A stretch of DNA of 64,000 nucleotides from JANJTB01 sp032027125 (GTDB lineage: Bacteria > Bacteroidota > Ignavibacteria > Kapaibacteriales > UBA2268), in assembly GCA_032027125.1 (NCBI GenBank), contig JAVSMQ010000001.1, forward strand, positions 2,420,568 through 2,484,567, read 5' to 3'. Of the stretch, positions 30,203 through 39,514 are shown in pieces. Within the stretch, counting starts at the first letter, position 1, and each line of letters begins with the position of its first letter. The translations under genes were made by a program, and so were the position numbers. The notes beneath the pieces were generated by a model. The model worked only from the letters and a program-made list of their open reading frames with translations, was not told the DNA's origin and ran no database searches.

Positions 30203-32589
30203 TATTTTACGACATTAAAAGGTACTGATTTTACATCAGAACCATTAAAAAGCCTCAATATATAAGTACCCTTTGACAAACCAAGCTGCTTGATATTGAA
30301 AGTATGACTTATATTTTCGGCATAAGGTAACTGAAATTCAGCAGCTTTTTCTCCTAAAATTGAAATTATTTCAACTTTAATATTTCCTCCGAAATTGCTG
30401 CGTAAATCCGCATCCAAAGTAATATACTCATTTGCTGGATTAGGATAAAGCTTGATAGAAGCTACTGAACCCGAGTTGTACTGTTTTACCGATACAGTTT
30501 GATTGCTGAGAACATAAACTTTATTGTTTAACATTTCATTAATATGTGAATTAGTTGCAGCCAGAAAAATTTCATTTTTAAGCTGGTCAACATTAATAGC
30601 AAGAGAGTTAACCGGAATGCCTAATGGCAGAAATTCTCTTAGACTTAGTTTAATATTTCCCTGTGAATCCCTGACACTTATGGGTATTAAATCGCCGGCA
30701 AAAGTACCGGCTATGAAACCTACATTTTCAACAGCAGCCATGTCTCCGGGTCCCTGCATATAAGTTGTGCCAAGATTAATGGTATATAACTCATTATCGG
30801 CGGCATTTACAATACTGACATCATTTGACCAGAAAGATGAAATACCGAGAAGATTTTCAAAAACCCTGATACTGCTGCCGATTTTACCTAACTCAATTGA
30901 GTTGTCGAGAGTAAAATCTGACATGTGTTTTATTGGACCATACAGTAATTTTGAATTTAAAGAATCTTCATCTGATGTAAGAACAGCAAGGCTTATAACC
31001 GGCTCAGGATTGCCTTCAATCATCAGCGGGAAGTATTTCACATCAGTAACGTTATCGCCGGCAGATACTCTTTGCAGAACCTGATTTGTCTGAAGATTAA
31101 TTACATAAATCGAATCCGGAGCTTCATAATGATTAACTGCTGCAAGTAAATGCGTTCCTGCCAAATCTAACGCTGCGGCATCATATTCGGCTATCATATC
31201 ATCATCCAAAGTATAATCATCAATATTATAGGATTTAATTACGCTTGATGACGGAAGATAAATAATCCGGTTTGCAAAATCAACTGCTGGTTTGAATGGA
31301 TTTTTAATATCGCCAAAAGCAAATTCGGCTTTTTTCGCGGCAGCAAACTGACCTCCATTCTGCGATACTGTCCACCATGAGGGTGCTTCTTCGCCATTAT
31401 CCAACACACCGTTTTCATTTATATCATTACCGAGACAAAATACATGCAGTAAATTTGTCGTTTCGTCAATAAACAAACCAACAGGACCGGCACCGACACT
31501 AACATCTTTAATCATATCAACCATTTCCTGCTTCTTTTTATCCCAAACCCGGACATAAGAATCTGCCTGATAATTCATATCATAAGGACCGGCACTTATA
31601 AATCTGTTGTCATTAACGAAGGCTACATTTTCAATTTTTGAAAAGGAATCACCTTCATATATCTGCATCAATTGCCCTGATAACAGGTCAAATGCCCTGA
31701 CATCTCCGGAGTAAGTTGTAACATAAAGTTTGCTGCCAAATACAACTGATTCGCGTGGTCCATCCCATCCGGTAGTTCCGGTATGCCATGTTTCGACTTC
31801 GTGTGAAGCAACATCAATAACTTTTACCCAATGGGACATATTAGCTGTCACATATAATTTCCCGTTATTAAATAATATATGATTAGCAGTATTGCCGACT
31901 GTGACACTGTCCTCAAGTGTGAAGCTAAATGTGTGATTAATTGTTCCGTAATAAACAATCGAATTATCAGAACCGAATTCGCCCTGATTAAGAATGGCAA
32001 TACTTATTCCTTTAGAAGTAGGATAATAAATACAATCCATTATGTTGATACCACCGGGAATTGTTTGAAGTATCTGTCCTGTTTCCAAATTAAATACATC
32101 AAGTCTTCCTGCAGCATCATTTCCACCGCTTACTGTAATCAGCAGGTGACCTCCGGCAAAATCAATACTTTGAGCATCAATTGAGGCAACATCACCGTCA
32201 TCCATTGATTCGGCATTCAAATCAACGGACATAATCTTTCCGGTAAATGGAATGTAAAGAATATTGTTTGCCTTATCCAATGCAGGACGGAATGGGCGGT
32301 ATTTCAAAAATCTATCAAAATTCATTATTTTTCGCGGTGCTGTTTCGGAATTATCCATAATCCACCACGAAGGACTTTCATCACCTTCGTCAATGATATC
32401 ATTATAATTCAAATCCTCACCGGCACAAAAGATATGAATTTTATCCGAGCCGTCGAGTTTCAGAATTTTTACGGGCGATTTGCCTGTTTCGTGAATTGTT
32501 GATACATCATAAATCATTGTATCAAGAGATAAAACATTCTGAGAAAAAATTATCCCGGAAAGCATCAAAAGAAATATAAATTTATACAT
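30202..32589 (-). CDS. T9SS-exported double beta-propeller, candidate B12-capture protein (BtuG-like role)
   Basis: Start chosen at the ATG at 32589 (MYKFIFLLMLSGIIFS, 795 aa) because AGAGG lies 8 nt upstream. After the signal peptide come two homologous halves, offset by about 330 residues. Each begins with an HxFC..D.N.N...D.GEE.PSWW segment (about 53-75 and 383-406), a Ca-binding-like acidic loop followed by Pro-Ser-Trp-Trp. Each then has YncE-like beta-propeller strands (PFxPA.D.ANxIxYxP). A T9SS CTD (LYPNPANEYITLDAD to VPFNVVK) ends the protein. It is the first gene behind the cobalamin riboswitch and is coupled to the BtuB-like gene. In Bacteroides the surface propeller BtuG binds B12 for BtuB; the same role is inferred here. 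Confidence 0.72.
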   Translation of the reverse strand: MYKFIFLLMLSGIIFSQNVLSLDTMIYDVSTIHETGKSPVKILKLDGSDKIHIFCAGEDLNYNDIIDEGDESPSWWIMDNSETAPRKIMNFDRFLKYRPFRPALDKANNILYIPFTGKIMSVDLNAESMDDGDVASIDAQSIDFAGGHLLITVSGGNDAAGRLDVFNLETGQILQTIPGGINIMDCIYYPTSKGISIAILNQGEFGSDNSIVYYGTINHTFSFTLEDSVTVGNTANHILFNNGKLYVTANMSHWVKVIDVASHEVETWHTGTTGWDGPRESVVFGSKLYVTTYSGDVRAFDLLSGQLMQIYEGDSFSKIENVAFVNDNRFISAGPYDMNYQADSYVRVWDKKKQEMVDMIKDVSVGAGPVGLFIDETTNLLHVFCLGNDINENGVLDNGEEAPSWWTVSQNGGQFAAAKKAEFAFGDIKNPFKPAVDFANRIIYLPSSSVIKSYNIDDYTLDDDMIAEYDAAALDLAGTHLLAAVNHYEAPDSIYVINLQTNQVLQRVSAGDNVTDVKYFPLMIEGNPEPVISLAVLTSDEDSLNSKLLYGPIKHMSDFTLDNSIELGKIGSSIRVFENLLGISSFWSNDVSIVNAADNELYTINLGTTYMQGPGDMAAVENVGFIAGTFAGDLIPISVRDSQGNIKLSLREFLPLGIPVNSLAINVDQLKNEIFLAATNSHINEMLNNKVYVLSNQTVSVKQYNSGSVASIKLYPNPANEYITLDADLRSNFGGNIKVEIISILGEKAAEFQLPYAENISHTFNIKQLGLSKGTYILRLFNGSDVKSVPFNVVK

Positions 32590-32725
32590 CGCAATAACCT
32601 CTAAAAGCATTAAATAAAATTACGAGGGGAAAATGTGGTATCTATCAACAGATGTGAGTGCAATGCACCTCAAAGCCAAATTTTCTCACCGTGTTTGTAT
32701 GTCGCAAACTAATCAATGAGCATTT

Positions 32726-32885
32726 ATCCGGCAGATATTCTGACTTCACCATCTTCCTCACATTCCGCCTTCCCATAATTAATTACAGTGGCTGTCAGTT
32801 AATTGACATGGAATGATTGTCCGGTGTTACAGCGGCGCAACCGTGCAGGATTTACACCTGCTTCCCTCGTTATCAGTATTAATAC
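32726..32885 (-). promoter_or_regulatory. Cobalamin (B12) riboswitch
   Basis: Read on the minus strand, the conserved core is present in order: GAGGGAAGCAGGTGTAAATC, CTGCACGG, GCGCCGCTGTAA, then GCCACTG, ATGGGAAGGCGG, and the B12 box AGTCAGAATATCTGCC near the 3' end (32728-32745). It sits about 140 nt before the propeller gene's start codon. It should shut off the whole unit when adenosyl- or methylcobalamin is abundant. The expression platform is not obvious; a short hairpin (GAGGTGCATTGCACTC) lies between it and the start. Confidence 0.92.
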
Positions 32886-33025
32886 ATTCACTAATAATGA
32901 CAAACCGAATAAATAACAAAAGCAAAAATAAAGCTTTTTATTCAAAAAGCAAAAAATAAGTAAAATGTAATTGAACAATTTCTTTTAATTTCAAATGAAA
33001 ATTATCATATTGTAATAATTTTCAT

Positions 33026-33033
33026 TATTTTTG
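33026..33033 (+). promoter_or_regulatory. Possible Bacteroidota-type -7 box for the pyruvate phosphate dikinase gene
   Basis: TATTTTTG fits TAnnTTTG and lies 57 nt before the start codon. The only upstream TTG is 13 nt away, shorter than usual, so the call is weak. The remaining part of the gap 32611-33089 is the riboswitch, its leader and AT-rich DNA. Confidence 0.3.
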
Positions 33034-33089
33034 AAATCTATGTTTGAATGAAAATTGATTTTGTTATAAATTAAAAGGACTTAAATCGA

Positions 33090-36026
33090 ATGGGACACAG
33101 TAAGAAAGAAAAAAAGTCAAAGAAACATGATTCGTCAAAAGTAAATTACGTTTATTATTTTGGCGGAAAAAAGGCTGACGGCACAGCAGAAATGAAATCG
33201 CTCTTAGGCGGCAAGGGTGCGAATCTTGCAGAGATGGTTAATATGGGTCTGCCTGTACCTCCGGGATTTACAATTACAACCGAAGTTTGTACTTATTACT
33301 ACAAAAACGGTCACCAATATCCAAAATCTCTTGAGTCTGAAGTACAAAAAGCAGTTACAAAAGTAGAAAAGGAAATGGGTGCTATATTCGGCAGTCCGAC
33401 TAATCCACTGCTTTTATCTGTCCGTTCAGGTGCCCGCGCTTCTATGCCGGGTATGATGGATACTGTTCTAAACCTTGGATTAAACGATGTTACTATCGAA
33501 GGATTGATTGCCAAATCAGGTAACGCACGTTTCGCTTATGATTCATACCGCCGTTTTGTTGCTATGTACGGCGACGTGGTTATGGGTTTGAAACCTGAAA
33601 CCAAAGATGACATTGACCCGTTTGAGGAAATCCTCGAAGCTAAAAAGCTTGCCAGAGGTATCCATCTTGATGTGGATTTTACGGCAGAAGATTTGAAAGA
33701 GTTGGTTGCTGAATTTAAAGCTGCTATTAAAAATATCACCGGACAGGAATTTCCGGAAGACCCATGGGAACAGTTATGGGGTTCAGTTGGTGCAGTATTC
33801 GGTTCGTGGATGAATGAAAGGGCAAATGTTTACCGCAAATTAAACGGCATCCCTGAAGAATGGGGAACTGCTGTTAATATCCAGTCCATGGTATTCGGTA
33901 ATCTTGGCGAAACATCAGGTACCGGTGTTGCATTTACACGTGATGCTGCTTCAGGAGCAAATTATTTTTACGGCGAATTTTTGATGAATGCTCAGGGAGA
34001 AGATGTTGTTGCCGGAACCCGTACTCCTTATCCGATTATTGAACTTAAAGACAAGGACGAAAAATCATACCATGAATTAATGGACATTCGTCAAATTCTG
34101 GAAATGCATTACCGCGATATGCTTGATGTAGAGTTTACAATTCAGGAAGGCAAACTCTATATGCTTCAGTGCAGAGTTGGAAAACGTACAGCATTCGCAG
34201 CAATCAAGATTGCTGTTGATATGGTTAATGAAGGTTTGATTAAACCCGAAGAAGCTTTGATGCGTATTGACCCCGACCAGCTTAATCAGTTGCTTCGTCC
34301 GATTTTTGACTTAAATGCAAAAGCAGAAGCGATTAAAAACGGTGCTGCTCTTACAAAAGGCTTGAACGCAGGTCCCGGTGCTGCAAGCGGTAAAGTTGTA
34401 TTTAATGCTGAAGACGCTGTAGCAATGAAAGCCAAAGGCGAAAATGTAATACTTGTCCGTATCGAAACATCACCTGAAGATATTGCTGGTATGAATGCTT
34501 CCGAGGGTATATTAACAGCACGCGGCGGTATGACTTCACACGCTGCACTCGTAGCACGTCAGATGGGTAAAGTCTGTGTAGCAGGCTGCGGCAGCCTCTT
34601 GGTAGATTACAAAGCCCGTACGTTTAAGGTTGAAGGAAAAGATATAGTTGTTAAAGAAGGTGATTTTATCTCTATTGACGGCTCGACAGGTGAAGTTATA
34701 TATGGTAATATCCCGACTAAACCAAGTGAAGTAATTGAAGTGTTAATTTCGGGTACACTTGCTCCTAAAGACGCTCCGACTTTCCAGATTTACAAACAAA
34801 TTATGGATTGGGCAGACCAATTCCGTACTTTGAAAGTCCGCACAAATGCCGACCAGCCTGACCAAAGCTCAAATGCAATTGCATTCGGTGCCGAAGGTAT
34901 CGGTCTCTGCCGTACAGAACACATGTTCTTTGGTGAAGGTAAAATCCAGCCAATGCGTGAAATGATTCTTGCTGAAAATGTAGAAGCCCGCAGACTTGCT
35001 CTTGCGAAACTTCTGCCATTACAGCGAGAGGATTTTGAGGGTATTTTCCGTGCTATGGACGGCAAACCTGTAACAATTCGTACAATTGACCCTCCTCTTC
35101 ATGAATTCCTGCCACACGATGATGCAGGACAGAAAGAAGTTGCCAAAGAGCTCGGAGTATCTCCAAAAGTTGTTAAAGAAAGAGTCGAAGCACTTCACGA
35201 ATTTAATCCGATGCTTGGTTTCCGCGGATGCCGCCTTGGACTTATTTTCCCCGAGATTACAGAAATGCAGGCTCGTGCCATTTTCGAAGCGACAGTTAAT
35301 GTTAAGAAAGAAGGCAAATCAGTTCTTCCGGAAGTGATGATTCCTCTTGTTGGTAACGTTAAAGAGTTGAAAAATCAGGAACAAATCGTTCGTAAAACTG
35401 CTGAAGCAGTAATGACCGAAACAGGCACTGAATTCGACTATTTGGTCGGAACCATGATTGAAATACCACGCGGAGCAATCACTGCCGGTGAAATAGCAGA
35501 AGTTGCAGAATTTTTCTCATTCGGTACAAACGATTTAACTCAGACTACTCTGGGATTAAGCCGTGATGATGCAGGTAAATTCCTTCCGGAGTATGTTGCC
35601 AGAGAAGTTTATGCTGTTGACCCATTTGTGTCAATTGACAGACAGGGTGTTGGATTCCTTATGCACCACGCTGTTAGAGAAGGCAGAGATACACGCCCGA
35701 ATATCAAACTCGGTATCTGCGGTGAACACGGCGGTGACCCGGCTTCAGTAGAATTCTGTCATACTCTCGGCTTGAACTATGTTTCCTGCTCACCGTTCAG
35801 AGTACCGATTGCACGTCTTGCAGCAGCCCGTGCCGCTATTAGAGATATGCAAATTAGCGGTAAATCAAAATCAGCAAAGAAAGATGCCAGGAAAGCAGAG
35901 AAAAAAGCTAAAGCTGTAAAAAAGGCTGATAAAAAAGACGCTAAAAAGGATGCTAAAAAGGTAGAGAAGTTAGCTAAAACTGCTAAAAAGGCTGATAAGA
36001 AAGCTGACAAAAAAAACAAAAAATGA
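33090..36026 (+). CDS. ppdK: Pyruvate, phosphate dikinase with lysine-rich extensions
   Basis: Protein of 978 aa that interconverts pyruvate, ATP and phosphate with phosphoenolpyruvate, AMP and pyrophosphate. Domains in order: ATP-grasp nucleotide-binding (GGKGANLAEM, then SVRSGARASMPGMMDT), swivelling phospho-His domain (GGMTSHAALVARQMGK, catalytic His484), and a PEP/pyruvate TIM barrel (GLCRTEHMFF, FGTNDLTQ, CGEHGGDP). The usual length is about 870-900 aa. The excess is a short Lys-rich start (GHSKKEKKSKKHDSS) and a 54-aa C-terminal tail (925-978) made almost wholly of Lys, Ala and Asp. It has a terminator and stands alone. Cytoplasmic. Confidence 0.96.
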   Translation: MGHSKKEKKSKKHDSSKVNYVYYFGGKKADGTAEMKSLLGGKGANLAEMVNMGLPVPPGFTITTEVCTYYYKNGHQYPKSLESEVQKAVTKVEKEMGAIFGSPTNPLLLSVRSGARASMPGMMDTVLNLGLNDVTIEGLIAKSGNARFAYDSYRRFVAMYGDVVMGLKPETKDDIDPFEEILEAKKLARGIHLDVDFTAEDLKELVAEFKAAIKNITGQEFPEDPWEQLWGSVGAVFGSWMNERANVYRKLNGIPEEWGTAVNIQSMVFGNLGETSGTGVAFTRDAASGANYFYGEFLMNAQGEDVVAGTRTPYPIIELKDKDEKSYHELMDIRQILEMHYRDMLDVEFTIQEGKLYMLQCRVGKRTAFAAIKIAVDMVNEGLIKPEEALMRIDPDQLNQLLRPIFDLNAKAEAIKNGAALTKGLNAGPGAASGKVVFNAEDAVAMKAKGENVILVRIETSPEDIAGMNASEGILTARGGMTSHAALVARQMGKVCVAGCGSLLVDYKARTFKVEGKDIVVKEGDFISIDGSTGEVIYGNIPTKPSEVIEVLISGTLAPKDAPTFQIYKQIMDWADQFRTLKVRTNADQPDQSSNAIAFGAEGIGLCRTEHMFFGEGKIQPMREMILAENVEARRLALAKLLPLQREDFEGIFRAMDGKPVTIRTIDPPLHEFLPHDDAGQKEVAKELGVSPKVVKERVEALHEFNPMLGFRGCRLGLIFPEITEMQARAIFEATVNVKKEGKSVLPEVMIPLVGNVKELKNQEQIVRKTAEAVMTETGTEFDYLVGTMIEIPRGAITAGEIAEVAEFFSFGTNDLTQTTLGLSRDDAGKFLPEYVAREVYAVDPFVSIDRQGVGFLMHHAVREGRDTRPNIKLGICGEHGGDPASVEFCHTLGLNYVSCSPFRVPIARLAAARAAIRDMQISGKSKSAKKDARKAEKKAKAVKKADKKDAKKDAKKVEKLAKTAKKADKKADKKNKK

Positions 36027-36073
36027 CGTGAATGATTTAGCAATCGGGATTTAATTATTCTGATGAATAATGA

Positions 36074-36110
36074 AATAAGCCGCTCTTAGTGATAGGAGCG
36101 GCTTATTTTT
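36074..36110 (+). terminator. Rho-independent terminator of the dikinase gene
   Basis: AATAAGCCGCTC (36074-36085) pairs perfectly with GAGCGGCTTATT (36096-36107), followed by T-rich DNA. It begins 48 nt past the stop codon. Confidence 0.88.
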
Positions 36111-36159
36111 GTTGGAAAATAACTAAGAATAACAGATTTATTTTTAATTATTAATGATA

Positions 36160-36185
36160 TTGTGAAAAAAATATTCTTATATTTG
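36160..36185 (+). promoter_or_regulatory. Bacteroidota-type promoter of the 36246 gene
   Basis: TATATTTG (36178-36185) matches TAnnTTTG, with a TTG at 36160-36162 upstream. It lies 60 nt before the start codon, between the dikinase terminator and the gene. Confidence 0.5.
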
Positions 36186-36245
36186 TATTATAAATTGAAT
36201 GGTAAAAATAATTTTAAATTGTAAATTTCCTGGATGAGGTGCGAA

Positions 36246-38564
36246 ATGAAATTAACAATGACACTAATGATATTAATAATATCAACTATCTCTTTATTCT
36301 CTCAAAATTTGTCTTGGGAACCTGTGGATTTGGAAATTGGAAAAAATATTACTCACATCATACCAATCAGTGGGTCTAAAATTCTGTTTAAATCAGAAAA
36401 TGGAACTTTCATTGTAACGGATTTAACTGAAATTAAAAGAATTGATGATTTACTTCCGGATTCAGTAGAAATAACTTGTTTAGCAGTGAATACAACAGGT
36501 GATATTTATGCAGGAACTAATAATAGTGGAGTTTTGACTTTTACTGAAACTGATAAATCTTGGAGAAACATTAGTTATAATCTTGAATATTTAAAAATTG
36601 ATGCAATAGCAGTAAGTAATGATAATGAAATATGCATCGTGTCTTCCATACCGAAAAATGATAAAACATATACTGCAATTTTAAAACAAAATGAAGTAAT
36701 ATGGAATTCATTTACAAGCAATAATTTGTCAAACATAAAATTTATAAATTATAATGATTTAGGAGAACTTTTTGCTTTTAATGGTTCAATATTAACGAAA
36801 GTACCTAATCCATACTACAATTATGCTTGGGAACGGGTAGACAGGCACTTTGAATTAAATAGTGAGCAAATTAATGATTTGAAATTATTTAAAAATGAAT
36901 ATTATATCACAACAAAGTACAACAGAATAAAATATTATTCCAAAGCAACTAATGCATGGATTAGTTTGTATGAAGGAATTGAGAATTATATTAATTTTTC
37001 ATCTTTGTTAATAACAGAAAAAGCAGAACTTATTTTGTTTTCAGATTCAAATGGAGTATTTTATTCTAAGAATGTTGAATCTCCATTTGAAAAAAATAAC
37101 TCGGGGCTATCATCATATAAGGTTACTTCATCTTCAATACTAAAAGACGGAAAAATATTAATATGCACAGACAGTTCCGATTTGTTTATATCTGCCCCAC
37201 CTAAAGGTTTGCCGGCTCTACCTATAAGATGGACTGACAAAGGAAAATATTTAGAAAGAAAAACATCTACCGAAGGCATTAATTTCATTAAATTTTCAAA
37301 TGACAGGAAAAAAATATTTACAATTTCCGGTTCACATTTAAAGATATGGGAGACTGAAACCGGAATTCTTCTCGAACAAAAAGTTTTTCTTAATGATAAT
37401 TTTATTAGTGCGTCAGTCAGTAAGGATGACAAATCAATTTTAATAATGTATTTAACCCGATCACCTCAAGGAAGTGGCAACTATACAGTTTCTACAGAAA
37501 TTTTCGATGCTGATGATTTTACATTTATTAAGAAATATGAATATATTGAAAAGATTTATTGTCAAAATGGTGGTGACTATAATATTATTAAATCTGATGC
37601 CCAATATTTATATTATAAAGATATACTTTATATTAATTTTACATTTATTATGAGATGCGATGGTACTGCTCAAATTGGTAATACTTTAGGCAAACTGACA
37701 AGAGTTGAATTTAAGAATGATTCGGCATTTGTTAAAATACTTTATGATAAGCCTATATTTGAGTTTTTATTTACTGATGATAAAAATTTAGTAATTTTAG
37801 AAAATTCTTATAGTTATATGTATTACTTCCAAAGTGAAACATCTGAAAGTATTAATAAAGTTTTGATAGGCGACGAAGATTTTAATAATGTGCAGACAAT
37901 ATTTTCAAGTATAAATAAAAATAAGGAAAATACAAATTATAATCCTGTAACACATATTGACTATTTGGAAAAGGCAAAAAAGATTGCAGGCAGAGCCTAT
38001 AATAAAATTTATTTATGGAATTTGGAGAATTATTCTTTGTCGGATTCTGCGATATTTCCTGTAAAATATCCACAAGAACCAATAACATATATGTTTAATT
38101 ATAATTTTAAAAAAATAATAGCCGCATTAAATACAGGAATTTATATATATTCATTTCCTGATATGAAAGTTCTGGATTCAACTATCTTTAAATATGAAAC
38201 CGGTTATAACTGGAGAATTGCAATATCTCCTGACTCTTCCTCTTTTGCTGTAGGTACGTATGACGGTATGCTCCGCCTTTTCAAATCAGACTTGTTATCA
38301 GATGTAAATGATGATAATAATAATGAATTTATCGGACAATCAAATCTCAGCTATTTATATCCAAATCCCGCATCTGACAATATTAACTTTGAAAATCAGA
38401 GTTTATTCTCAGGAAATATTGAGGTGTATTCAATAACCGGGACAAAATTAACTGAACAAAATTGTATTAGCGGTCGAACTACCGAAATTGATATATCAGG
38501 TTTTTCACGAGGACTTTATTATATCAAATTTCAGAATCGGTTTTATAAATTTGTGAAAATTTGA
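36246..38564 (+). CDS. T9SS-exported WD40-like beta-propeller protein
   Basis: Start set at the ATG at 36246 (MKLTMTLMILIISTISLFS, 772 aa), where a signal peptide begins and GAGG lies 8 nt upstream; an ATG-like start 12 nt earlier adds MRCE. The body shows repeated propeller strands (e.g. KIFTISGSHLKIWETETG, SFAVGTYDGMLRLFKSD) like WD40/quinoprotein folds, in two groups. It ends in a T9SS CTD (LYPNPASDNINFENQ to FYKFVKI). No catalytic motif is seen. Surface or secreted; ligand unknown. Low GC at wobble positions, like the neighbours. Confidence 0.75.
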   Translation: MKLTMTLMILIISTISLFSQNLSWEPVDLEIGKNITHIIPISGSKILFKSENGTFIVTDLTEIKRIDDLLPDSVEITCLAVNTTGDIYAGTNNSGVLTFTETDKSWRNISYNLEYLKIDAIAVSNDNEICIVSSIPKNDKTYTAILKQNEVIWNSFTSNNLSNIKFINYNDLGELFAFNGSILTKVPNPYYNYAWERVDRHFELNSEQINDLKLFKNEYYITTKYNRIKYYSKATNAWISLYEGIENYINFSSLLITEKAELILFSDSNGVFYSKNVESPFEKNNSGLSSYKVTSSSILKDGKILICTDSSDLFISAPPKGLPALPIRWTDKGKYLERKTSTEGINFIKFSNDRKKIFTISGSHLKIWETETGILLEQKVFLNDNFISASVSKDDKSILIMYLTRSPQGSGNYTVSTEIFDADDFTFIKKYEYIEKIYCQNGGDYNIIKSDAQYLYYKDILYINFTFIMRCDGTAQIGNTLGKLTRVEFKNDSAFVKILYDKPIFEFLFTDDKNLVILENSYSYMYYFQSETSESINKVLIGDEDFNNVQTIFSSINKNKENTNYNPVTHIDYLEKAKKIAGRAYNKIYLWNLENYSLSDSAIFPVKYPQEPITYMFNYNFKKIIAALNTGIYIYSFPDMKVLDSTIFKYETGYNWRIAISPDSSSFAVGTYDGMLRLFKSDLLSDVNDDNNNEFIGQSNLSYLYPNPASDNINFENQSLFSGNIEVYSITGTKLTEQNCISGRTTEIDISGFSRGLYYIKFQNRFYKFVKI

Positions 38565-38587
38565 TTTAATTTTATTTGAGAACATAA

Positions 38588-38821
38588 ATGAATTTTGAAA
38601 TAATTTCAGATATAACTAACATTGAAACAATTGCACTTGGAACCGGTATAAAAGAAATAAACAGATTAAGGAAATATTACGGAATTGGAAAATGGAGAAA
38701 AATGAAAGGGAACGCTAAAATTATTCTAAACCAGATTTCAATTTTAAACGTCGAGCTTCATTGGTACGAAGCTAATGGTTTTGGTAGAAAAGAATTTAAA
38801 ATAAAACGAATTATTTATTGA
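38588..38821 (+). CDS. Small unknown protein, first of a pair
   Basis: Protein of 77 aa, basic, with a conserved-looking layout: ISDITNIETIALGTGIKEI, YGIGKWRKMKG, then VELHWYEANGFGRKEFKIKR. I have seen this pattern in small uncharacterised proteins, often beside another small gene as here, but no function is known to me. The next gene starts at the base right after its stop codon. It begins an island of small genes and toxin-antitoxin pairs (38.6-41.5 kb). Confidence 0.65.
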   Translation: MNFEIISDITNIETIALGTGIKEINRLRKYYGIGKWRKMKGNAKIILNQISILNVELHWYEANGFGRKEFKIKRIIY

Positions 38822-39046
38822 ATGAAAGTTATGAAGACAAAGTTAATCGTATGCGTTAATAATAAAGGATTTGAGGCTTCACTAGAAAAAAGGAAGTTGT
38901 ATCAAGTCATAGAAGATTATTCTGCTGAACAGATGAACTTAGTAAAAGTCATTGATGAAAGTGGAGAAGACTACCTTTATCCAAGCAGCCTTTTCCTTGG
39001 AATAAAGTTAAGAAAAGAAGTTGAAGAAGCTATCCTAATTGGATAA
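38822..39046 (+). CDS. Small unknown protein, second of the pair
   Basis: Protein of 74 aa, or 71 aa from the second Met. It contains VIDESGEDYLYPSSLF followed by an acidic C-terminus, a pattern found in short uncharacterised bacterial proteins. There is zero spacing to the gene upstream, so the two are surely cotranscribed and may act together. No known toxin or antitoxin motif is seen. Cytoplasmic. Confidence 0.65.
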   Translation: MKVMKTKLIVCVNNKGFEASLEKRKLYQVIEDYSAEQMNLVKVIDESGEDYLYPSSLFLGIKLRKEVEEAILIG

Positions 39047-39106
39047 CCCGCAAGTATGATTATCAAATTTCATTTCTGATACATATAACAATAATTATCG
39101 TATAAA

Positions 39107-39131
39107 CTGCTCCCAGTTAGAGGTGGAGCAG
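39107..39131. terminator. Weak hairpin between convergent genes
   Basis: CTGCTCC (39107-39113) pairs with GGAGCAG (39125-39131) with an 11-nt loop. It lies between the plus-strand small-gene pair and the minus-strand toxin gene, so it could stop either. No clear T-run. Confidence 0.4.
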
Positions 39132-39181
39132 CTTTGCTCAAAAGTCTGACTTCAAATCAACTATCCTGTACAACCAATATA

Positions 39182-39514
39182 TTAATCCAATTTTATTTTT
39201 TCGAGCAGTTTAAATATCTCATTTTCGGAAATATCGGATTGCTCGGATTTATCAAAGATTGATAACATATATACGGTTTCTGCTGCAACATAAACGTGAG
39301 TTATTACTCTGCCGCCTCCGCTTTTTCCTTTTCCTTTTGATTCAATTGCAAGCCGGATTTTATAGCAATTTTTACCTAAATCAATACCTTGCTTGGGATT
39401 AGTCCTTAGGTCACTGATTAATTCTGAGATTTCTTGTACTAAAGAAGGATATTTTCTGATTAATTTTTTCGCTTTCTTCTCAAAATTTGCTAAGGTTTTA
39501 ACTTTATAATTCAT
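39182..39514 (-). CDS. RelE/ParE-superfamily toxin-like protein
   Basis: Protein of 110 aa with the compact RelE-like layout: N-terminal helices with FEKKAKKLIRKYPSL, then a basic strand region (GKNCYKIRLAIESKGKGKSGGGRVITHVYV), and a C-terminal strand YMLSIFDKSEQ. Members of the fold cut mRNA on the ribosome or inhibit gyrase; which one is not decided here. It overlaps the upstream antitoxin-like gene by 11 nt, the usual order for a type II system. Confidence 0.78.
   Translation of the reverse strand: MNYKVKTLANFEKKAKKLIRKYPSLVQEISELISDLRTNPKQGIDLGKNCYKIRLAIESKGKGKSGGGRVITHVYVAAETVYMLSIFDKSEQSDISENEIFKLLEKIKLD

Noticed and set aside
32641..32725. Independent leader peptide between riboswitch and propeller gene
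   Set aside because: No convincing start with a ribosome site; treated as the expression platform and leader.
35777..36043. Minus-strand frame rich in Phe and Ala
   Set aside because: It is the complement of the Lys-rich tail of the dikinase; a shadow.
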